A stretch of DNA of 61,400 nt from Guyparkeria hydrothermalis (GTDB lineage: Bacteria > Pseudomonadota > Gammaproteobacteria > Halothiobacillales > Halothiobacillaceae): NCBI RefSeq assembly GCF_023555375.1, contig NZ_JAJSEE010000009.1, positions 1 through 61,400 of the forward strand. The letters are read 5' to 3'. Both the position numbers and the translations under genes were made by a program. The stretch's first letter is position 1; every line of letters begins with the position of its first letter. Below, piece by piece: positions 28,454 through 37,386 of the stretch. Below the pieces are notes generated by a model, which did no database searches, was not told the DNA's origin, and saw nothing but the letters and a program-made list of their open reading frames with translations.

Positions 28454-29842
28454 TTACTGCCGGCGCCAGGTGGTGCCCTGCGCCCCATCCTCGAGGGTAA
28501 TGCCGTTGTCCAGCAACAGGTCACGGATGCGATCGGACTCCTCGAAGTTCCGGGCCGCGCGGGCCTCGGCACGCTGGGCGATCAGCTGGTTGATCTCGGC
28601 GTCGTCGAAGGTGTCCTCGCGATCGCCCTCGGCGCTCCAGTGCAGGAAGGCGTCGGGATCGAGCTGGCCGAGGTTGAGGATCGCGCCCATCGCGTTGATG
28701 CTCGCCGCGTGCGGGGCGGCCGCTTCCTTGTCCTGCTCGCCGATCTTGTGCACCAGGCTCAGTTGTTCGTGGATCAGGGCGATCGCCTTGGGCGTGTTGA
28801 AGTCGTCGTCCATTGCCTCGTGGAAGGCGTCCATCACCTCGGGGATCGGCTCGGCGTTCGCCGGCACCTTCTTCAGGGCGCTGTACCAGCGTGACAGGCT
28901 CGCCTGGGCGGCATCGAGGTTCTGGTCGGAATAGTTGAGCGGGCTGCGGTAGTGGCTGGAGAGGATGAACAGGCGGACCACCTCGGGATGGTAGCGTTGG
29001 GTCACCTCCTCGATGGTGAAGAAATTGCCCAGCGACTTGGACATCTTCTCGTCGTCGACCCGGACGAAGCCGTTGTGCATCCAGTAGTTGACGAAATGGC
29101 AGCCCGTGGCGCACTCGCTCTGGGCAATCTCGTTCTCGTGGTGCGGGAACATCAGGTCGTGCCCGCCCCCGTGGATGTCGAAGGTGGTGCCGAGCGCGTC
29201 GGTCGACATGGCCGAGCATTCGATGTGCCAGCCGGGCCGCCCCGGACCGAAGGGGGCCTCCCACTGCGGCTCGCCCGGCTTGGCGTGCTTCCAGAGCACG
29301 AAGTCGAGCGGGTCGTCCTTGGCCTCATCGACTGCCACGCGCGCGCCGGCACGCAGGTCGTCCGGGTCGCGGCCGGAGAGCGAGCCGTAGCGCTCAAAGG
29401 TCGAAACGTCAAAGTAGACGTCGCCGTTGTCGGCGCGGTAGGCATTGCCGCGCTCGATCAGCGTCTCGATCATCGCGATCATCTCGTCGACGTTCTCGGT
29501 GGCGCGCGGCTGCGAGGTCGGTGGCAGGCAGCCCAGCGCCTCGGCGTCCCGGCGCATCAGCTTGATGAAGCGGTCGGTGAGCGACTCGATGCTTTCGGCG
29601 TTTTCGGCGGCCCGCGCGATGATCTTGTCGTCGATGTCGGTGATGTTGCGGACGTAGTTGACGTCGAAGCCGCGCTCCTTGAGGTAGCGCACCACCATGT
29701 CGAAGACCACCAGCACCCGGGCGTGCCCGATGTGACAGCGGTCGTAGACCGTCATCCCGCAGACGTAGATGCCGACGTGACCGGGTCGGATCGGGGTGAA
29801 CTCGCGCTTGGCGCGGGCGGCGCTGTCATAGATTGTGAGCAT
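28454..29842 (-). CDS. cysS: Cysteinyl-tRNA synthetase
   Basis: 462 aa from the ATG at 29842 (E. coli 461); the upstream extension enters the repeat and is rejected. A class I synthetase with the HIGH motif CHIGHARV, the zinc-site Cys in [17 protein letters not shown] and the KMSKS loop [10 protein letters not shown]. The C-terminal anticodon-binding part ends [11 protein letters not shown]. It is divergent from ppiB across a 293-bp gap that holds repeat copy C; a 113-bp gap separates it from the DHH gene. Confidence 0.97.
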   Translation of the reverse strand: MLTIYDSAARAKREFTPIRPGHVGIYVCGMTVYDRCHIGHARVLVVFDMVVRYLKERGFDVNYVRNITDIDDKIIARAAENAESIESLTDRFIKLMRRDAEALGCLPPTSQPRATENVDEMIAMIETLIERGNAYRADNGDVYFDVSTFERYGSLSGRDPDDLRAGARVAVDEAKDDPLDFVLWKHAKPGEPQWEAPFGPGRPGWHIECSAMSTDALGTTFDIHGGGHDLMFPHHENEIAQSECATGCHFVNYWMHNGFVRVDDEKMSKSLGNFFTIEEVTQRYHPEVVRLFILSSHYRSPLNYSDQNLDAAQASLSRWYSALKKVPANAEPIPEVMDAFHEAMDDDFNTPKAIALIHEQLSLVHKIGEQDKEAAAPHAASINAMGAILNLGQLDPDAFLHWSAEGDREDTFDDAEINQLIAQRAEARAARNFEESDRIRDLLLDNGITLEDGAQGTTWRRQ

Positions 29843-29872
29843 GTTGGCTACGATTCCGGGTCGAAGGTCGGG

Positions 29873-30040
29873 AAGGAAACTCTGCACGAATGCCAAGCCC
29901 CGCAGGGCGCGTCTTGAGCCGGGCATCTGCTGCGTTGTCGTCCGAGGATGCGGGAATCACCCTTCCGCGGCGGACGAGCGCCTTGCATCTGCCCGGCTCG
30001 GGACGCGCAGAGCGGTATGGCATTCGTGCTGAGTTTCCTT
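29873..30040. repeat. Palindromic intergenic repeat, copy C (168 bp, intact ends)
   Basis: Terminal inverted repeats: AAGGAAACTCTGCACGAATG at the left, and its complement ending CTGAGTTTCCTT at the right, matching at 22 of 23 positions. Internal arms: GCGCGTC 29908-29914 with GACGCGC 30002-30008, and GAGCCGGGCA 29916-29925 with TGCCCGGCTC 29990-29999. The apical part carries GCGTTGTCGTCC, shared with copy A. It lies between the divergent cysS and ppiB genes. The remaining 95 bp up to ppiB probably hold the ppiB promoter. Confidence 0.85.
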
Positions 30041-30135
30041 AAACTGTTTCGCATTCTGGCAAAGGCGCGGGCCGAGGGCATCACGCCATCGAGCAAACGC
30101 GTAGTTTAACGGTCCCTACTGACGAGATAAAACGC

Positions 30136-30648
30136 ATGAGTGACATCAAGAGCAAGATCCGCTTCTCCACCCGCCTGGGCGACATCGAAATCGGCCTCTA
30201 CGACGACAAGGCCCCCAAGACCGTGGAGAACATCCTTGCCTATGTCGATTCCGGGCACTTCGCCGGCACGACCTTCCACCGCGTGATCCCGGGCTTCGTC
30301 GTCCAGGGCGGCGGCCTGACCCCGGAGATGGAGCAGAAGGCCACCCGCGCGCCGATCGAGAACGAGGCCAATAACGGGCTGAAGAACAAGCGCGGCACGC
30401 TGTCGATGGCCCGCACCCCGGACCCGCATTCGGCGACCAGCCAGTTCTTCATCAACCTGGCCGACAACGCCTTCCTCGACTTCTCTTCGGAGACCCCGCA
30501 GGGTTGGGGCTACGCGGTGTTCGGCGAGGTGATCAACGGCATGGACGTGGTCGACAAGATGGCCACCCTGCAGACCGGGTCGCGTTACGGCCACCAGGAC
30601 GTGCCGGTTGACGACGTGCTGATCGACAAGGCCGAGCGCATCGACTGA
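30136..30648 (+). CDS. ppiB: Peptidyl-prolyl cis-trans isomerase B (cyclophilin)
   Basis: A 170-aa cytoplasmic cyclophilin with no signal peptide. Active-site motifs: [14 protein letters not shown] (Arg, Phe and Gln), [19 protein letters not shown], and the late [17 protein letters not shown]. It accelerates proline isomerisation during folding. The cysS divergent from ppiB-lpxH order is the same as in E. coli. It precedes lpxH by 38 bp. Confidence 0.97.
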   Translation: MSDIKSKIRFSTRLGDIEIGLYDDKAPKTVENILAYVDSGHFAGTTFHRVIPGFVVQGGGLTPEMEQKATRAPIENEANNGLKNKRGTLSMARTPDPHSATSQFFINLADNAFLDFSSETPQGWGYAVFGEVINGMDVVDKMATLQTGSRYGHQDVPVDDVLIDKAERID

Positions 30649-30686
30649 ATCGCACGGAAATCACGGGCAAGGAGAAGAGCCGGTCC

Positions 30687-31445
30687 ATGGCCGAAACCCT
30701 GATCATCGCCGACCTCCATCTCGCGCGAGCCGAGCCCCGCACGCTCGCGTTGCTGGACGTCTTTCTCGAGCGCGCCCGCGATGCCGAGGCGGTCTACATT
30801 CTCGGCGACCTGTTCGACTACTGGATCGGTGACGACCAGCCGATCGATCCGGCGATCGCCGAGCGACTCGAACGCTTCGCCGACCTGTCTGCGAGCGTGA
30901 CGTTTCAGCCGGGCAACCGGGACTTTCTGGTCGGCAACGACCTGCTCAAACGCCTGGGTGCCAAACAGCTGCCCGACCAGACCGTGCTCGAGCACGCCGG
31001 GCGCCGCTGGCTACTCACCCACGGCGACGAGCTCTGCATCGACGATGCCGCCTACCAGGCGATGCGGGCGCAACTGCGCGATCCGGCCTTCGTGCGCGAT
31101 TTCCTCGCCCGGTCGCTTGCCGAGCGCATCGCGATCGCCGAGGACCTGCGCAAGCAGAGCAGGACGGCCTCCTCGAGCAAGCCCGAGGACATCATGGACG
31201 TCAACGCCGCGGCGGTCGACGAGATCCTCGAACGCACCGGCTGCGACGGCCTGATCCACGGGCACACCCATCGTCCGGCCATCCATCGACTCGAGGACGG
31301 TCGCCCGCGGGTGGTGACCGGAGACTGGGGCGAAAGCGGTTGGCTGGTCGCCCTCGATGACGATCGCGTGACCCTGGAGCGATTCACGCCCGAGGAACGC
31401 GAGATCGTCGCCGCCTGGCCGACCCGTGGGGAGGTGGGCGCATGA
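30687..31445 (+). CDS. lpxH: UDP-2,3-diacylglucosamine diphosphatase
   Basis: A 252-aa calcineurin-like metallophosphoesterase that makes lipid X in lipid A synthesis at the inner membrane. Metal-binding motifs: ADLHL, YILGDLFDYWIGDD, GNRDFLVGND, THGDELCIDD and HGHTHRPAIH. It is a little longer than E. coli LpxH (240). It shows that the host makes lipopolysaccharide. The end overlaps pgsA by 4 bp. Confidence 0.95.
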   Translation: MAETLIIADLHLARAEPRTLALLDVFLERARDAEAVYILGDLFDYWIGDDQPIDPAIAERLERFADLSASVTFQPGNRDFLVGNDLLKRLGAKQLPDQTVLEHAGRRWLLTHGDELCIDDAAYQAMRAQLRDPAFVRDFLARSLAERIAIAEDLRKQSRTASSSKPEDIMDVNAAAVDEILERTGCDGLIHGHTHRPAIHRLEDGRPRVVTGDWGESGWLVALDDDRVTLERFTPEEREIVAAWPTRGEVGA

Positions 31446-32026
31446 ACCTGCCGATGACGCTGACCTGGTTGCGGATCGCGGCGATCCCGCTGCTCGTGGT
31501 CGTGTTCCTGTTCACGCCGGTGGAGTTCGCCCGTCCCGCCGCCGCCTGGATTTTCGGTCTGGCCTCGCTGACGGATTTCCTCGACGGGTATCTCGCCCGC
31601 CGCTGGAACCAGCAGTCGGCCTTCGGTGCCTTCCTCGACCCGGTGGCGGACAAGCTCATCGTCGCCGTGGCGCTGGTGTTGCTGGTCTTTACCGACGGCG
31701 ATCTCCCCATCGTGATCGCCACGGCGGTGATCATCGGTCGGGAGGTGTTCGTCTCGGCCCTGCGCGAATGGATGGCCGGGCGCGGCATCAGCGCGGCGGT
31801 AAAGGTCTCCTCGCTGGGCAAGCTCAAGACCACGGCGCAGATGTTCGCCATTCTGTTCCTGCTTTACCACTTCCCCCTGTTCGGACTGATCGACGTCCAC
31901 GTGATCGGCTACTGGCTCCTGATGGTTGCCGCGCTGCTGACCTTCGTCTCCGGCGCCCAGTACGCCCGCGCCGCGGTGGTCGCCGTCAAGCAGGCCGAGG
32001 CGGAATCCCAAGCGCGGGACACCTGA
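31442..32026 (+). CDS. pgsA: CDP-diacylglycerol--glycerol-3-phosphate 3-phosphatidyltransferase
   Basis: A 194-aa inner-membrane enzyme that starts phosphatidylglycerol synthesis. The CDP-alcohol phosphotransferase motif runs through SLTDFLDGYLARRW, then FGAFLDPVADK, with all Asp and Gly residues. Four to six membrane segments are visible. The ATG overlaps the lpxH stop, and the next acyltransferase gene follows by 7 bp, so the operon is a lipid-synthesis unit. Confidence 0.95.
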   Translation: MNLPMTLTWLRIAAIPLLVVVFLFTPVEFARPAAAWIFGLASLTDFLDGYLARRWNQQSAFGAFLDPVADKLIVAVALVLLVFTDGDLPIVIATAVIIGREVFVSALREWMAGRGISAAVKVSSLGKLKTTAQMFAILFLLYHFPLFGLIDVHVIGYWLLMVAALLTFVSGAQYARAAVVAVKQAEAESQARDT

Positions 32027-32033
32027 CGTCGAC

Positions 32034-32819
32034 ATGGCGGCCATCTGGCGTGCCCTGTCGCGCGGCCTGCGGTTGCTGGCCTACCTGGTGGCCGGTCTCT
32101 GGCACGCTCGGCGACTGGCCGGCCTCGACGAGGCGGCTCGGTCGGAGCAGGTCCGGGCCTGGCTGGACGGTGCGGCCCGGGTGCTCGGCGTACGCGTTCG
32201 CGTCGAGGGCCGTGAGCGGTTGTCCGATCTGCCGTCTGGCAGCCTCTGGCTGCCCAATCACGTCAGCTGGCTGGACATCCCGTTGCTGGGCGGTCTGCAA
32301 GGGGGAACCGTGTTTCTGGCCAAGAGCGAGATCCGCCACTGGCCGGTGATCGGTCGGCTGGCGCGACTGGCGGGGACGGAATTCATCGAGCGCGGTCGCG
32401 GTAGCGAGGCCGCGGGCGAGGCGGTGGAGCGGGGGCTTCGGCACGGCCGCCAGATGGTGGTTTTCGCCGAAGGCACCACCACGAACGGTCACACGGTCCG
32501 TCGGTTCCACGCCCGCCTGCTCGGCGCGGCGGTGCGCCTGGAACGCCCGGTGGTACCGATTGCGCTGCGTTACTTCGATGTCGCCGGCAACCGCAGCACG
32601 GCCCCGGCGTTCATCGACAACGAAAGCCTGTGGCCCTCGTTGTGGCGGGTGCTCTCCGGCAAGGGGCTCGAGGCGCGGATCGACGTGCTCGAGCCCATCG
32701 TCCCGCGCCCCGACGAGACACGCAGCGAGCTTGCCCGCCGGGCTCACCGCGCCGTGTCCGCCCACGTGACCCATCGCGAGGATCAGAGTGCGACGCCGGG
32801 GTCGTCGACTGACGGCTGA
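32034..32819 (+). CDS. 1-acyl-sn-glycerol-3-phosphate acyltransferase (PlsC-like)
   Basis: 261 aa. The acyltransferase motif I is LPNHVSWLDIPLL (HxxxxD given as NHVSWLD) and motif III is VVFAEGTTTNG. One N-terminal membrane segment, GLRLLAYLVAGLWHA. It should acylate lysophosphatidate or a related lysophospholipid. Because another plsC may exist elsewhere, the exact substrate is open. The C-terminal 25 residues are hydrophilic and unlike the core. Confidence 0.88.
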   Translation: MAAIWRALSRGLRLLAYLVAGLWHARRLAGLDEAARSEQVRAWLDGAARVLGVRVRVEGRERLSDLPSGSLWLPNHVSWLDIPLLGGLQGGTVFLAKSEIRHWPVIGRLARLAGTEFIERGRGSEAAGEAVERGLRHGRQMVVFAEGTTTNGHTVRRFHARLLGAAVRLERPVVPIALRYFDVAGNRSTAPAFIDNESLWPSLWRVLSGKGLEARIDVLEPIVPRPDETRSELARRAHRAVSAHVTHREDQSATPGSSTDG

Positions 32820-32854
32820 CCCCCGCTGGTACGCCTCGACTATCTGACTTTCGA

Positions 32855-32878
32855 CTGAGGCAGTCCTGCCTCGCTCAG
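32855..32878. terminator. Hairpin between convergent genes, probable bidirectional terminator
   Basis: GAGGCA (32857-32862) and TGCCTC (32867-32872) form a stem with loop GTCC, inside an outer CTGAG/CTCAG pair. No long T-tract follows on the plus strand. It overlaps the last codons of the minus-strand gene. Confidence 0.45.
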
Positions 32879-33570
32879 TTTCCCATCACCCCGCGCATCA
32901 GCTGCTGCAGATCGACCGGCTTGCTCGGCATGACGAAGCGGCCGTCGGGTTGCGGGTCGTCCGAGATCGACTCGAGTCGAAAATCGTCGCCGAAACGCAG
33001 CACGGCCAGTCCCCGTCGCTCGAGCTCGCGCTCGGCGGTCTCGTGACCGCTCACGCCGGTGCCTCGGGCGATTGCCCGCGTCATGCCGCCAAGCAGGGCG
33101 TCCTGCATCTCCATGACCAGGGGATCATCGGTCAGCACCGCCTCGTCGATGCGCGCACGTCCTTCGCTGTCCACCCAGCTCACCCGGTAACGCTCGCCGG
33201 CCACTCCGGCGACGGTTTCCGGCTGGCCGGTGGGCTCCAGCGCGGTGATCTGGGTGGGCACCACGGCATCCGGCCCCAGGCGGGCCAGGGCGTTGTGCTG
33301 GCCCAGGAGGGCGGCCAACTGGTCGAGGTCCATCGCGACCGGGTGGCCCGCCACCTTCGCCACCCCGTAGGCCTTGCCGTCAACGGCGATCACGTGGGCG
33401 GTTTCGTTCGGGGTGTCCAGTCGACTGCGCTCCGGGGCCTGCCAGCTGAACGTCAGCGACGGCATGGACGCATCGGCGGTCTGAAACACGGCTCTGCCAT
33501 CGGCCATGACGGTCGTGTGGATACCGGCACCGAGGCCGACGACAAGCAGCGAGTGGATCAATCGTTTCAA
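32875..33570 (-). CDS. Predicted periplasmic protein, unrecognised
   Basis: 231 aa. A typical signal peptide with cleavage after VMA (about residue 23): a KRL n-region then SLLVVGLGAGIHTTVMA. The mature part starts ADGRAVFQ-like and contains MPSLTFSWQAPERSRLDTPN and a late PSKPVDLQQLMRGVMGN. The shape suggests a DUF4412-like or outer-membrane lipoprotein-type beta fold, but I cannot assign a family. It has no conserved cysteine. It lies 86 bp downstream of the BASS permease gene on the same strand. Confidence 0.75.
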   Translation of the reverse strand: MKRLIHSLLVVGLGAGIHTTVMADGRAVFQTADASMPSLTFSWQAPERSRLDTPNETAHVIAVDGKAYGVAKVAGHPVAMDLDQLAALLGQHNALARLGPDAVVPTQITALEPTGQPETVAGVAGERYRVSWVDSEGRARIDEAVLTDDPLVMEMQDALLGGMTRAIARGTGVSGHETAERELERRGLAVLRFGDDFRLESISDDPQPDGRFVMPSKPVDLQQLMRGVMGN

Positions 33571-33656
33571 GCGCGGCTCCCTTCAATTGGCGGATCGAGA
33601 GGATTCGACCGTGGCGGCGCCCGGTAATTCCGCGCGGACCGTCGAGAGGGCGACTC

Positions 33657-34640
33657 TCAGCGAATGACCCTTGGGATGACCCGGGTGTAGGCGATCAGCC
33701 CGACCAGTTCGATCAGCGACTGCAGGATGATCACGGTCACGGCGGGTTGCAGTAATCCCGGCAAGGCGAGGGCGATCGGCAGGACCATGAAGGAGTTTCG
33801 ACTGCCGGCGCTAAAGGCGACGGTGCGCCGGGCGTGAACCGGCAGGTTGGCCAACCGTCCTGTCATCTCGGCGATCCAGGGCACGCTCAGGACATAGAGC
33901 AAGAAGACCACCGCGACCGGCCAGAGCGTGGCCAGATCGCCGGTTACCTGCGGGGCGTGACCGACCATGATCACGAGGAGCACCACGGCCAGCAGCGGCA
34001 CCGGCAGCCAGGCGAGCCGCTCGGTCCAGCGCGGCCCGGTCGGGCGGCGTCGTTCGCCAATGTCGGTAAGCCAGGCCGCCAGCAGGGGAAGGAGGATGAT
34101 CAAGACGAACGCGCCGACCATGCTGTCGATGGGCAGGTCCGCCCGGATGTCGCTTGCCGTAAACGCCCACAGGTAGACGGGCAGAAGCAGGATCTGGGCG
34201 AGCAGCAGCAATGGGGTGGCGGCGATCGCGCGCGGCACGTCGGCCCGACCCAGTTGCGAGAAGCTGATGAACCAGTCGGTGCAGGGCACCAGCAGGACCA
34301 GGAACACGCCGAGGGCGAGCACGGGGTCATCAACGAACACCCGTGTCAGGCCCCAGACGAGCAACGGCACCAGCAGGAAGTTGACCGCCAGCATCACGGT
34401 CAGAAAGCGGCGATCGCCGAATGCCTGGCCGATGGCCCCCAGGTGGGTCTGGGTAAAGGTGACGTAGAGCAAGACGGCCAACAGCGGCCAGATAAGCCAG
34501 TCGAGCCAGTCGAGCCAGTCGCCGGTGGGTGGGGTTGTCAGGCCGATGACCAGCCCCGCAGTCACGGCGACCAGGTAGACAACGACCTGGTATTTCTCGA
34601 GGACCAGTCGCGTATCGCGCCGTTCGGTTACCGCGGCCAT
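33657..34640 (-). CDS. BASS-superfamily permease (arsenic resistance/bile acid:Na+ symporter-like)
   Basis: 327 aa with about 10 membrane segments. LVPCTDWFISFSQLGRADVP and FSAGSRNSFMVLPIALALPG are reminiscent of the two substrate-binding regions of BASS/ACR3-type transporters. The stop of znuB is 1 bp from its start, so it is probably the last gene of the zinc operon. Substrate unknown: arsenite, an organic anion or a metal-linked ligand are all possible. No arsC or arsR is adjacent. Confidence 0.8.
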   Translation of the reverse strand: MAAVTERRDTRLVLEKYQVVVYLVAVTAGLVIGLTTPPTGDWLDWLDWLIWPLLAVLLYVTFTQTHLGAIGQAFGDRRFLTVMLAVNFLLVPLLVWGLTRVFVDDPVLALGVFLVLLVPCTDWFISFSQLGRADVPRAIAATPLLLLAQILLLPVYLWAFTASDIRADLPIDSMVGAFVLIILLPLLAAWLTDIGERRRPTGPRWTERLAWLPVPLLAVVLLVIMVGHAPQVTGDLATLWPVAVVFLLYVLSVPWIAEMTGRLANLPVHARRTVAFSAGSRNSFMVLPIALALPGLLQPAVTVIILQSLIELVGLIAYTRVIPRVIR

Positions 34641-34641
34641 C

Positions 34642-35463
34642 CTATCGTCGCGCGATGCCGATCAGCCGCTCGCCGCCGACCACCACCAGGTAGATCGCGC
34701 AGGCGGTGGCAATGATGGCGGGTCCCGAGCCGATGTCGAACCAGTAACTCGCGTACAGGCCGGCGAGGCAGAACAGCAGGCTGAATGCCCCGGAGAGCAG
34801 CATCATCCCGCCAAGGGTGCGCGTATAGCGCTGGGCAAGGTAGGGAGGCAGGGTCAGCAGTGCGATTACCAGCAACAGGCCGACGACCTGGATCATCATC
34901 ACGACGGTCTCGGCGACCAGCAGCAGCAACATGAAGTACAGGCCGGTCACCGGGATGCCCCGGGTGCGTGCGTAGACCGGGTCGAAGGAGAACGACAGCA
35001 GGTCGCGGTAGTAATAGAGCGCCAGGGAGACGATCACCGCATCGATGCCCGCCATGAGCCACAGATCGACCGTCGCAACGGTAAGGATCGAGCCGAACAG
35101 ATAGGTCATCAGGCCGGCCTGGTAGCCGGGCGTGAGCTCGACCAGGATCAGGCCCAGGGCCATGCCCGCCGCCCAGATCACGCCGATCAGGGTATCGGTC
35201 CGTTCGCGTTTTCGGCGCGTCAGCGCACCCAACAGCAGGGCGGCGCCCGCCGTGAACACCCCCGTGACCGGCAGCACCGGCAGCCCGAGGTAAATGGCGG
35301 TCCCCACGCCGCCGTAGGCCGTGTGGGCAATCCCGCCGGTCATGAACACCAGCCGGTTGACCACCACCAGCGCACCGACGATGCCGGCGGCAATGCTGAT
35401 CAGCACCGCGGCGATCAACGCGTGCTGAACGAATCCCTGGCCGAGCAGCTCGAGCAGGCTCAT
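34642..35463 (-). CDS. znuB: Zinc ABC transporter permease ZnuB
   Basis: A 273-aa permease of the ABC-3 family with about 8 membrane helices, including GIVGALVVVNRLVFMTGGIA and HTAYGGVGTAI near the N-terminus. It forms the zinc channel with ZnuA and ZnuC. Its start overlaps the znuC stop by 4 bp. Mn or Fe transport is a less likely alternative; the Zur-type box upstream of znuA favours zinc. Confidence 0.93.
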   Translation of the reverse strand: MSLLELLGQGFVQHALIAAVLISIAAGIVGALVVVNRLVFMTGGIAHTAYGGVGTAIYLGLPVLPVTGVFTAGAALLLGALTRRKRERTDTLIGVIWAAGMALGLILVELTPGYQAGLMTYLFGSILTVATVDLWLMAGIDAVIVSLALYYYRDLLSFSFDPVYARTRGIPVTGLYFMLLLLVAETVVMMIQVVGLLLVIALLTLPPYLAQRYTRTLGGMMLLSGAFSLLFCLAGLYASYWFDIGSGPAIIATACAIYLVVVGGERLIGIARR

Positions 35464-36266
35464 CGTGCCTCACCTCCCGGGTGGCTCGATGACGCCGACG
35501 GCGCCAGGTGGGCGTTGAGCGCCGAGTGACCCATCGGGCAGTCCGCGCCATGCTGGCCGTACATCAGGCCCAGCATTTCCTCGGTGATCGCCGGCCCATC
35601 GCCGCTGACCAACCAGCGGTTCACCGCCAGCACCTGCGAGACGGCCTGCCGGGTGATGCCGAGATCGTGGCTGACCATCACCCGCGTGAGCGTGCCGCCC
35701 AGCCCGTCGAGGGTCTCGTGGATGCAGGCGCGGCCATACGGGTCGATATTGGAAAACGGCTCGTCGAGCAGCAGCAGCTCGGGCTCCGTGATCAGGGCGC
35801 GAGCGATCAGTACGCGCTGTCGCTGCCCGCCGGAAAGCGCCCCGAACGGGCGCTGGGCCAGTTCAGGAATGCCGGTGCGCTCCAGCGCCAACTGGGCGCG
35901 CGCCCGCTCGTCGGCATGGAAGCCGGGACCGTGACGGCGCCCGTGCGGCAATCCCATCAGGACTACCTGCTCGACGGTGGCCGGAAACCCCGGGGCGAGA
36001 TTGCCGTGTTGCGGGACGTAGCCGATGCGCTCCGGGTGCCGGCCCGGCTTGTCGCCGAAGACGCGCACCGTGCCGGCATCGGGGCGATACAGGCCCAGGA
36101 TCAGGTGGAGTAGGGTGGTCTTGCCGCCCCCGTTCGGGCCGACGATCACGGCAAAGGCCCCGCGCGGGATGACGAGATCGATACGCTCGAGAATGGGTTC
36201 GCGGTCGAACCCGAAGCTCACCCCGTCGAGGACGATCGCTGGCTGGTCGGTCTCGGGAGTCGACAT
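35460..36266 (-). CDS. znuC: Zinc ABC transporter ATP-binding protein ZnuC
   Basis: 268 aa from the ATG at 36266; the longer frame upstream runs into znuA. Walker A GPNGGGKTTLLHLI, Q-loop IGYVPQHGN, signature LSGGQRQRVLIA, Walker B LLLLDEPFSNID and switch His in VSHDLG. The C-terminal tail contains HGADCPMGHSALNAHLAPS, a His/Cys-bearing extension as in other ZnuC proteins. It sits 7 bp from the znuA stop. Confidence 0.94.
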   Translation of the reverse strand: MSTPETDQPAIVLDGVSFGFDREPILERIDLVIPRGAFAVIVGPNGGGKTTLLHLILGLYRPDAGTVRVFGDKPGRHPERIGYVPQHGNLAPGFPATVEQVVLMGLPHGRRHGPGFHADERARAQLALERTGIPELAQRPFGALSGGQRQRVLIARALITEPELLLLDEPFSNIDPYGRACIHETLDGLGGTLTRVMVSHDLGITRQAVSQVLAVNRWLVSGDGPAITEEMLGLMYGQHGADCPMGHSALNAHLAPSASSSHPGGEAR

Positions 36267-36273
36267 GCGGGTC

Positions 36274-37269
36274 TCAGTGCTCGTGGCCGTTATGGCCGGT
36301 GACGTCGGACGCGGTGTCCCCGTGGAGCGCCTCGGCCAGGGTCGTGGCGATGGCCCGCATACCCGCCGGCCAGTCGCGCGCCAGCGGGTCGAGCGTGAGC
36401 ACCTCGCCACCGATCTCGCGGGCGATGGTGCGCGCGGCGCCCTGGGCGAACTGGGGCTCGATGAAGATCACCCGGATACCGAGCTCTCGGGCCCGTTCGA
36501 TGATACCGGCCAGTTCACGCGGTCCGGGCTCCTTGCCCTCGACCTCGATGGGCATTTGCTCCAGGCCGTAACTGGCGCCGAAGTAGCCGAAGGCTGGATG
36601 GAAAACCAGGAAGCGGCGCGCGCCAGGATCGATGTCGGTCAGGGCATCCAGAATGGCCCCGTCGATGTCGTTGATTTCCTCGGCGAGTTGGCGAAAGCCG
36701 CGATGAAATGCCGCAGCCTGTTGCGGGTTGGCCTCAATGAGCGCGTCGCGGATGGTTTCGGCCTGCAGGCGGACCAGCGGCGGTGACAGCCAGACGTGCG
36801 GGTCGCGGGCGGACGCCTCGGGGGCGTCATCGTGGTCGGGTTCTGCGTGGTCGTCACCGTGGTCATGGCCGGCGTGGGGCGTCATGGCCCGGCGTTGAAT
36901 GCGGGCCGTGGTGTCGATTACGGCCATGTCGGGGTTGCTGGCGCGAAAGCGGGGCAACCAGCCTTTCTCGAAGGGCACGCCGACGGAGAAATACAGCTCG
37001 GCCTTGGACAGCGCGGCCATCTGCCGTGGCGTGGGCTCGTAGGTGACCGGTTCGGCGTTTGCCGGCACCATCACCTGCACCTCGACGTGATCTCCGCCGA
37101 TTGCCTCGACCAGGTAGGCCTGCGGCGGGATCGAGACGGCAACTGGCAGGGTGGCGGCCTGAACCGGTGACGCCAGGAGCGCAGCGGCGAGGATCGCCCC
37201 GGTTGCAGCGAATCCCGGGCGGCCAAGGCGGCAGGTGATCGACCAGAGGCTGAAGCGGTGGCGGTTCAT
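36274..37269 (-). CDS. znuA: Zinc ABC transporter substrate-binding protein ZnuA
   Basis: 331 aa from the ATG at 37269. A signal peptide ends LLASPVQA. Cluster A-I fold motifs: SIPPQAYLVEAIGGDHVEV, the His-rich flexible loop HAGHDHGDDHAEPDHDD that gathers zinc, DPHVWLSPPLV, VFHPAFGYFG and FIEPQFAQGAART. A second His-rich end (TGHNGHEH) closes the protein. It is the first gene of znuACB, with the Zur box in its promoter. Confidence 0.95.
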   Translation of the reverse strand: MNRHRFSLWSITCRLGRPGFAATGAILAAALLASPVQAATLPVAVSIPPQAYLVEAIGGDHVEVQVMVPANAEPVTYEPTPRQMAALSKAELYFSVGVPFEKGWLPRFRASNPDMAVIDTTARIQRRAMTPHAGHDHGDDHAEPDHDDAPEASARDPHVWLSPPLVRLQAETIRDALIEANPQQAAAFHRGFRQLAEEINDIDGAILDALTDIDPGARRFLVFHPAFGYFGASYGLEQMPIEVEGKEPGPRELAGIIERARELGIRVIFIEPQFAQGAARTIAREIGGEVLTLDPLARDWPAGMRAIATTLAEALHGDTASDVTGHNGHEH

Positions 37270-37327
37270 GGGCGGCTCTCTCGGGGTCTCGTCGTCGCGT
37301 CGGGGCATCACCACAGGGGATGACAAA

Positions 37328-37345
37328 ACGTTATTGTATAACACT
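37328..37345 (-). promoter_or_regulatory. Zur-type operator overlapping the znuA promoter
   Basis: The palindrome GTTAT-TGT-ATAAC (37330-37342) matches the core of the gammaproteobacterial Zur box (GTTATANTATAAC). On the minus strand the sequence TACAAT within it could be the -10 element. It lies 61 bp upstream of the znuA start, as expected for zinc-dependent repression. Confidence 0.75.
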
Positions 37346-37386
37346 AACGCGCCGATTCATGCCAGCCGGTTTCCAACGGCTAGCGG

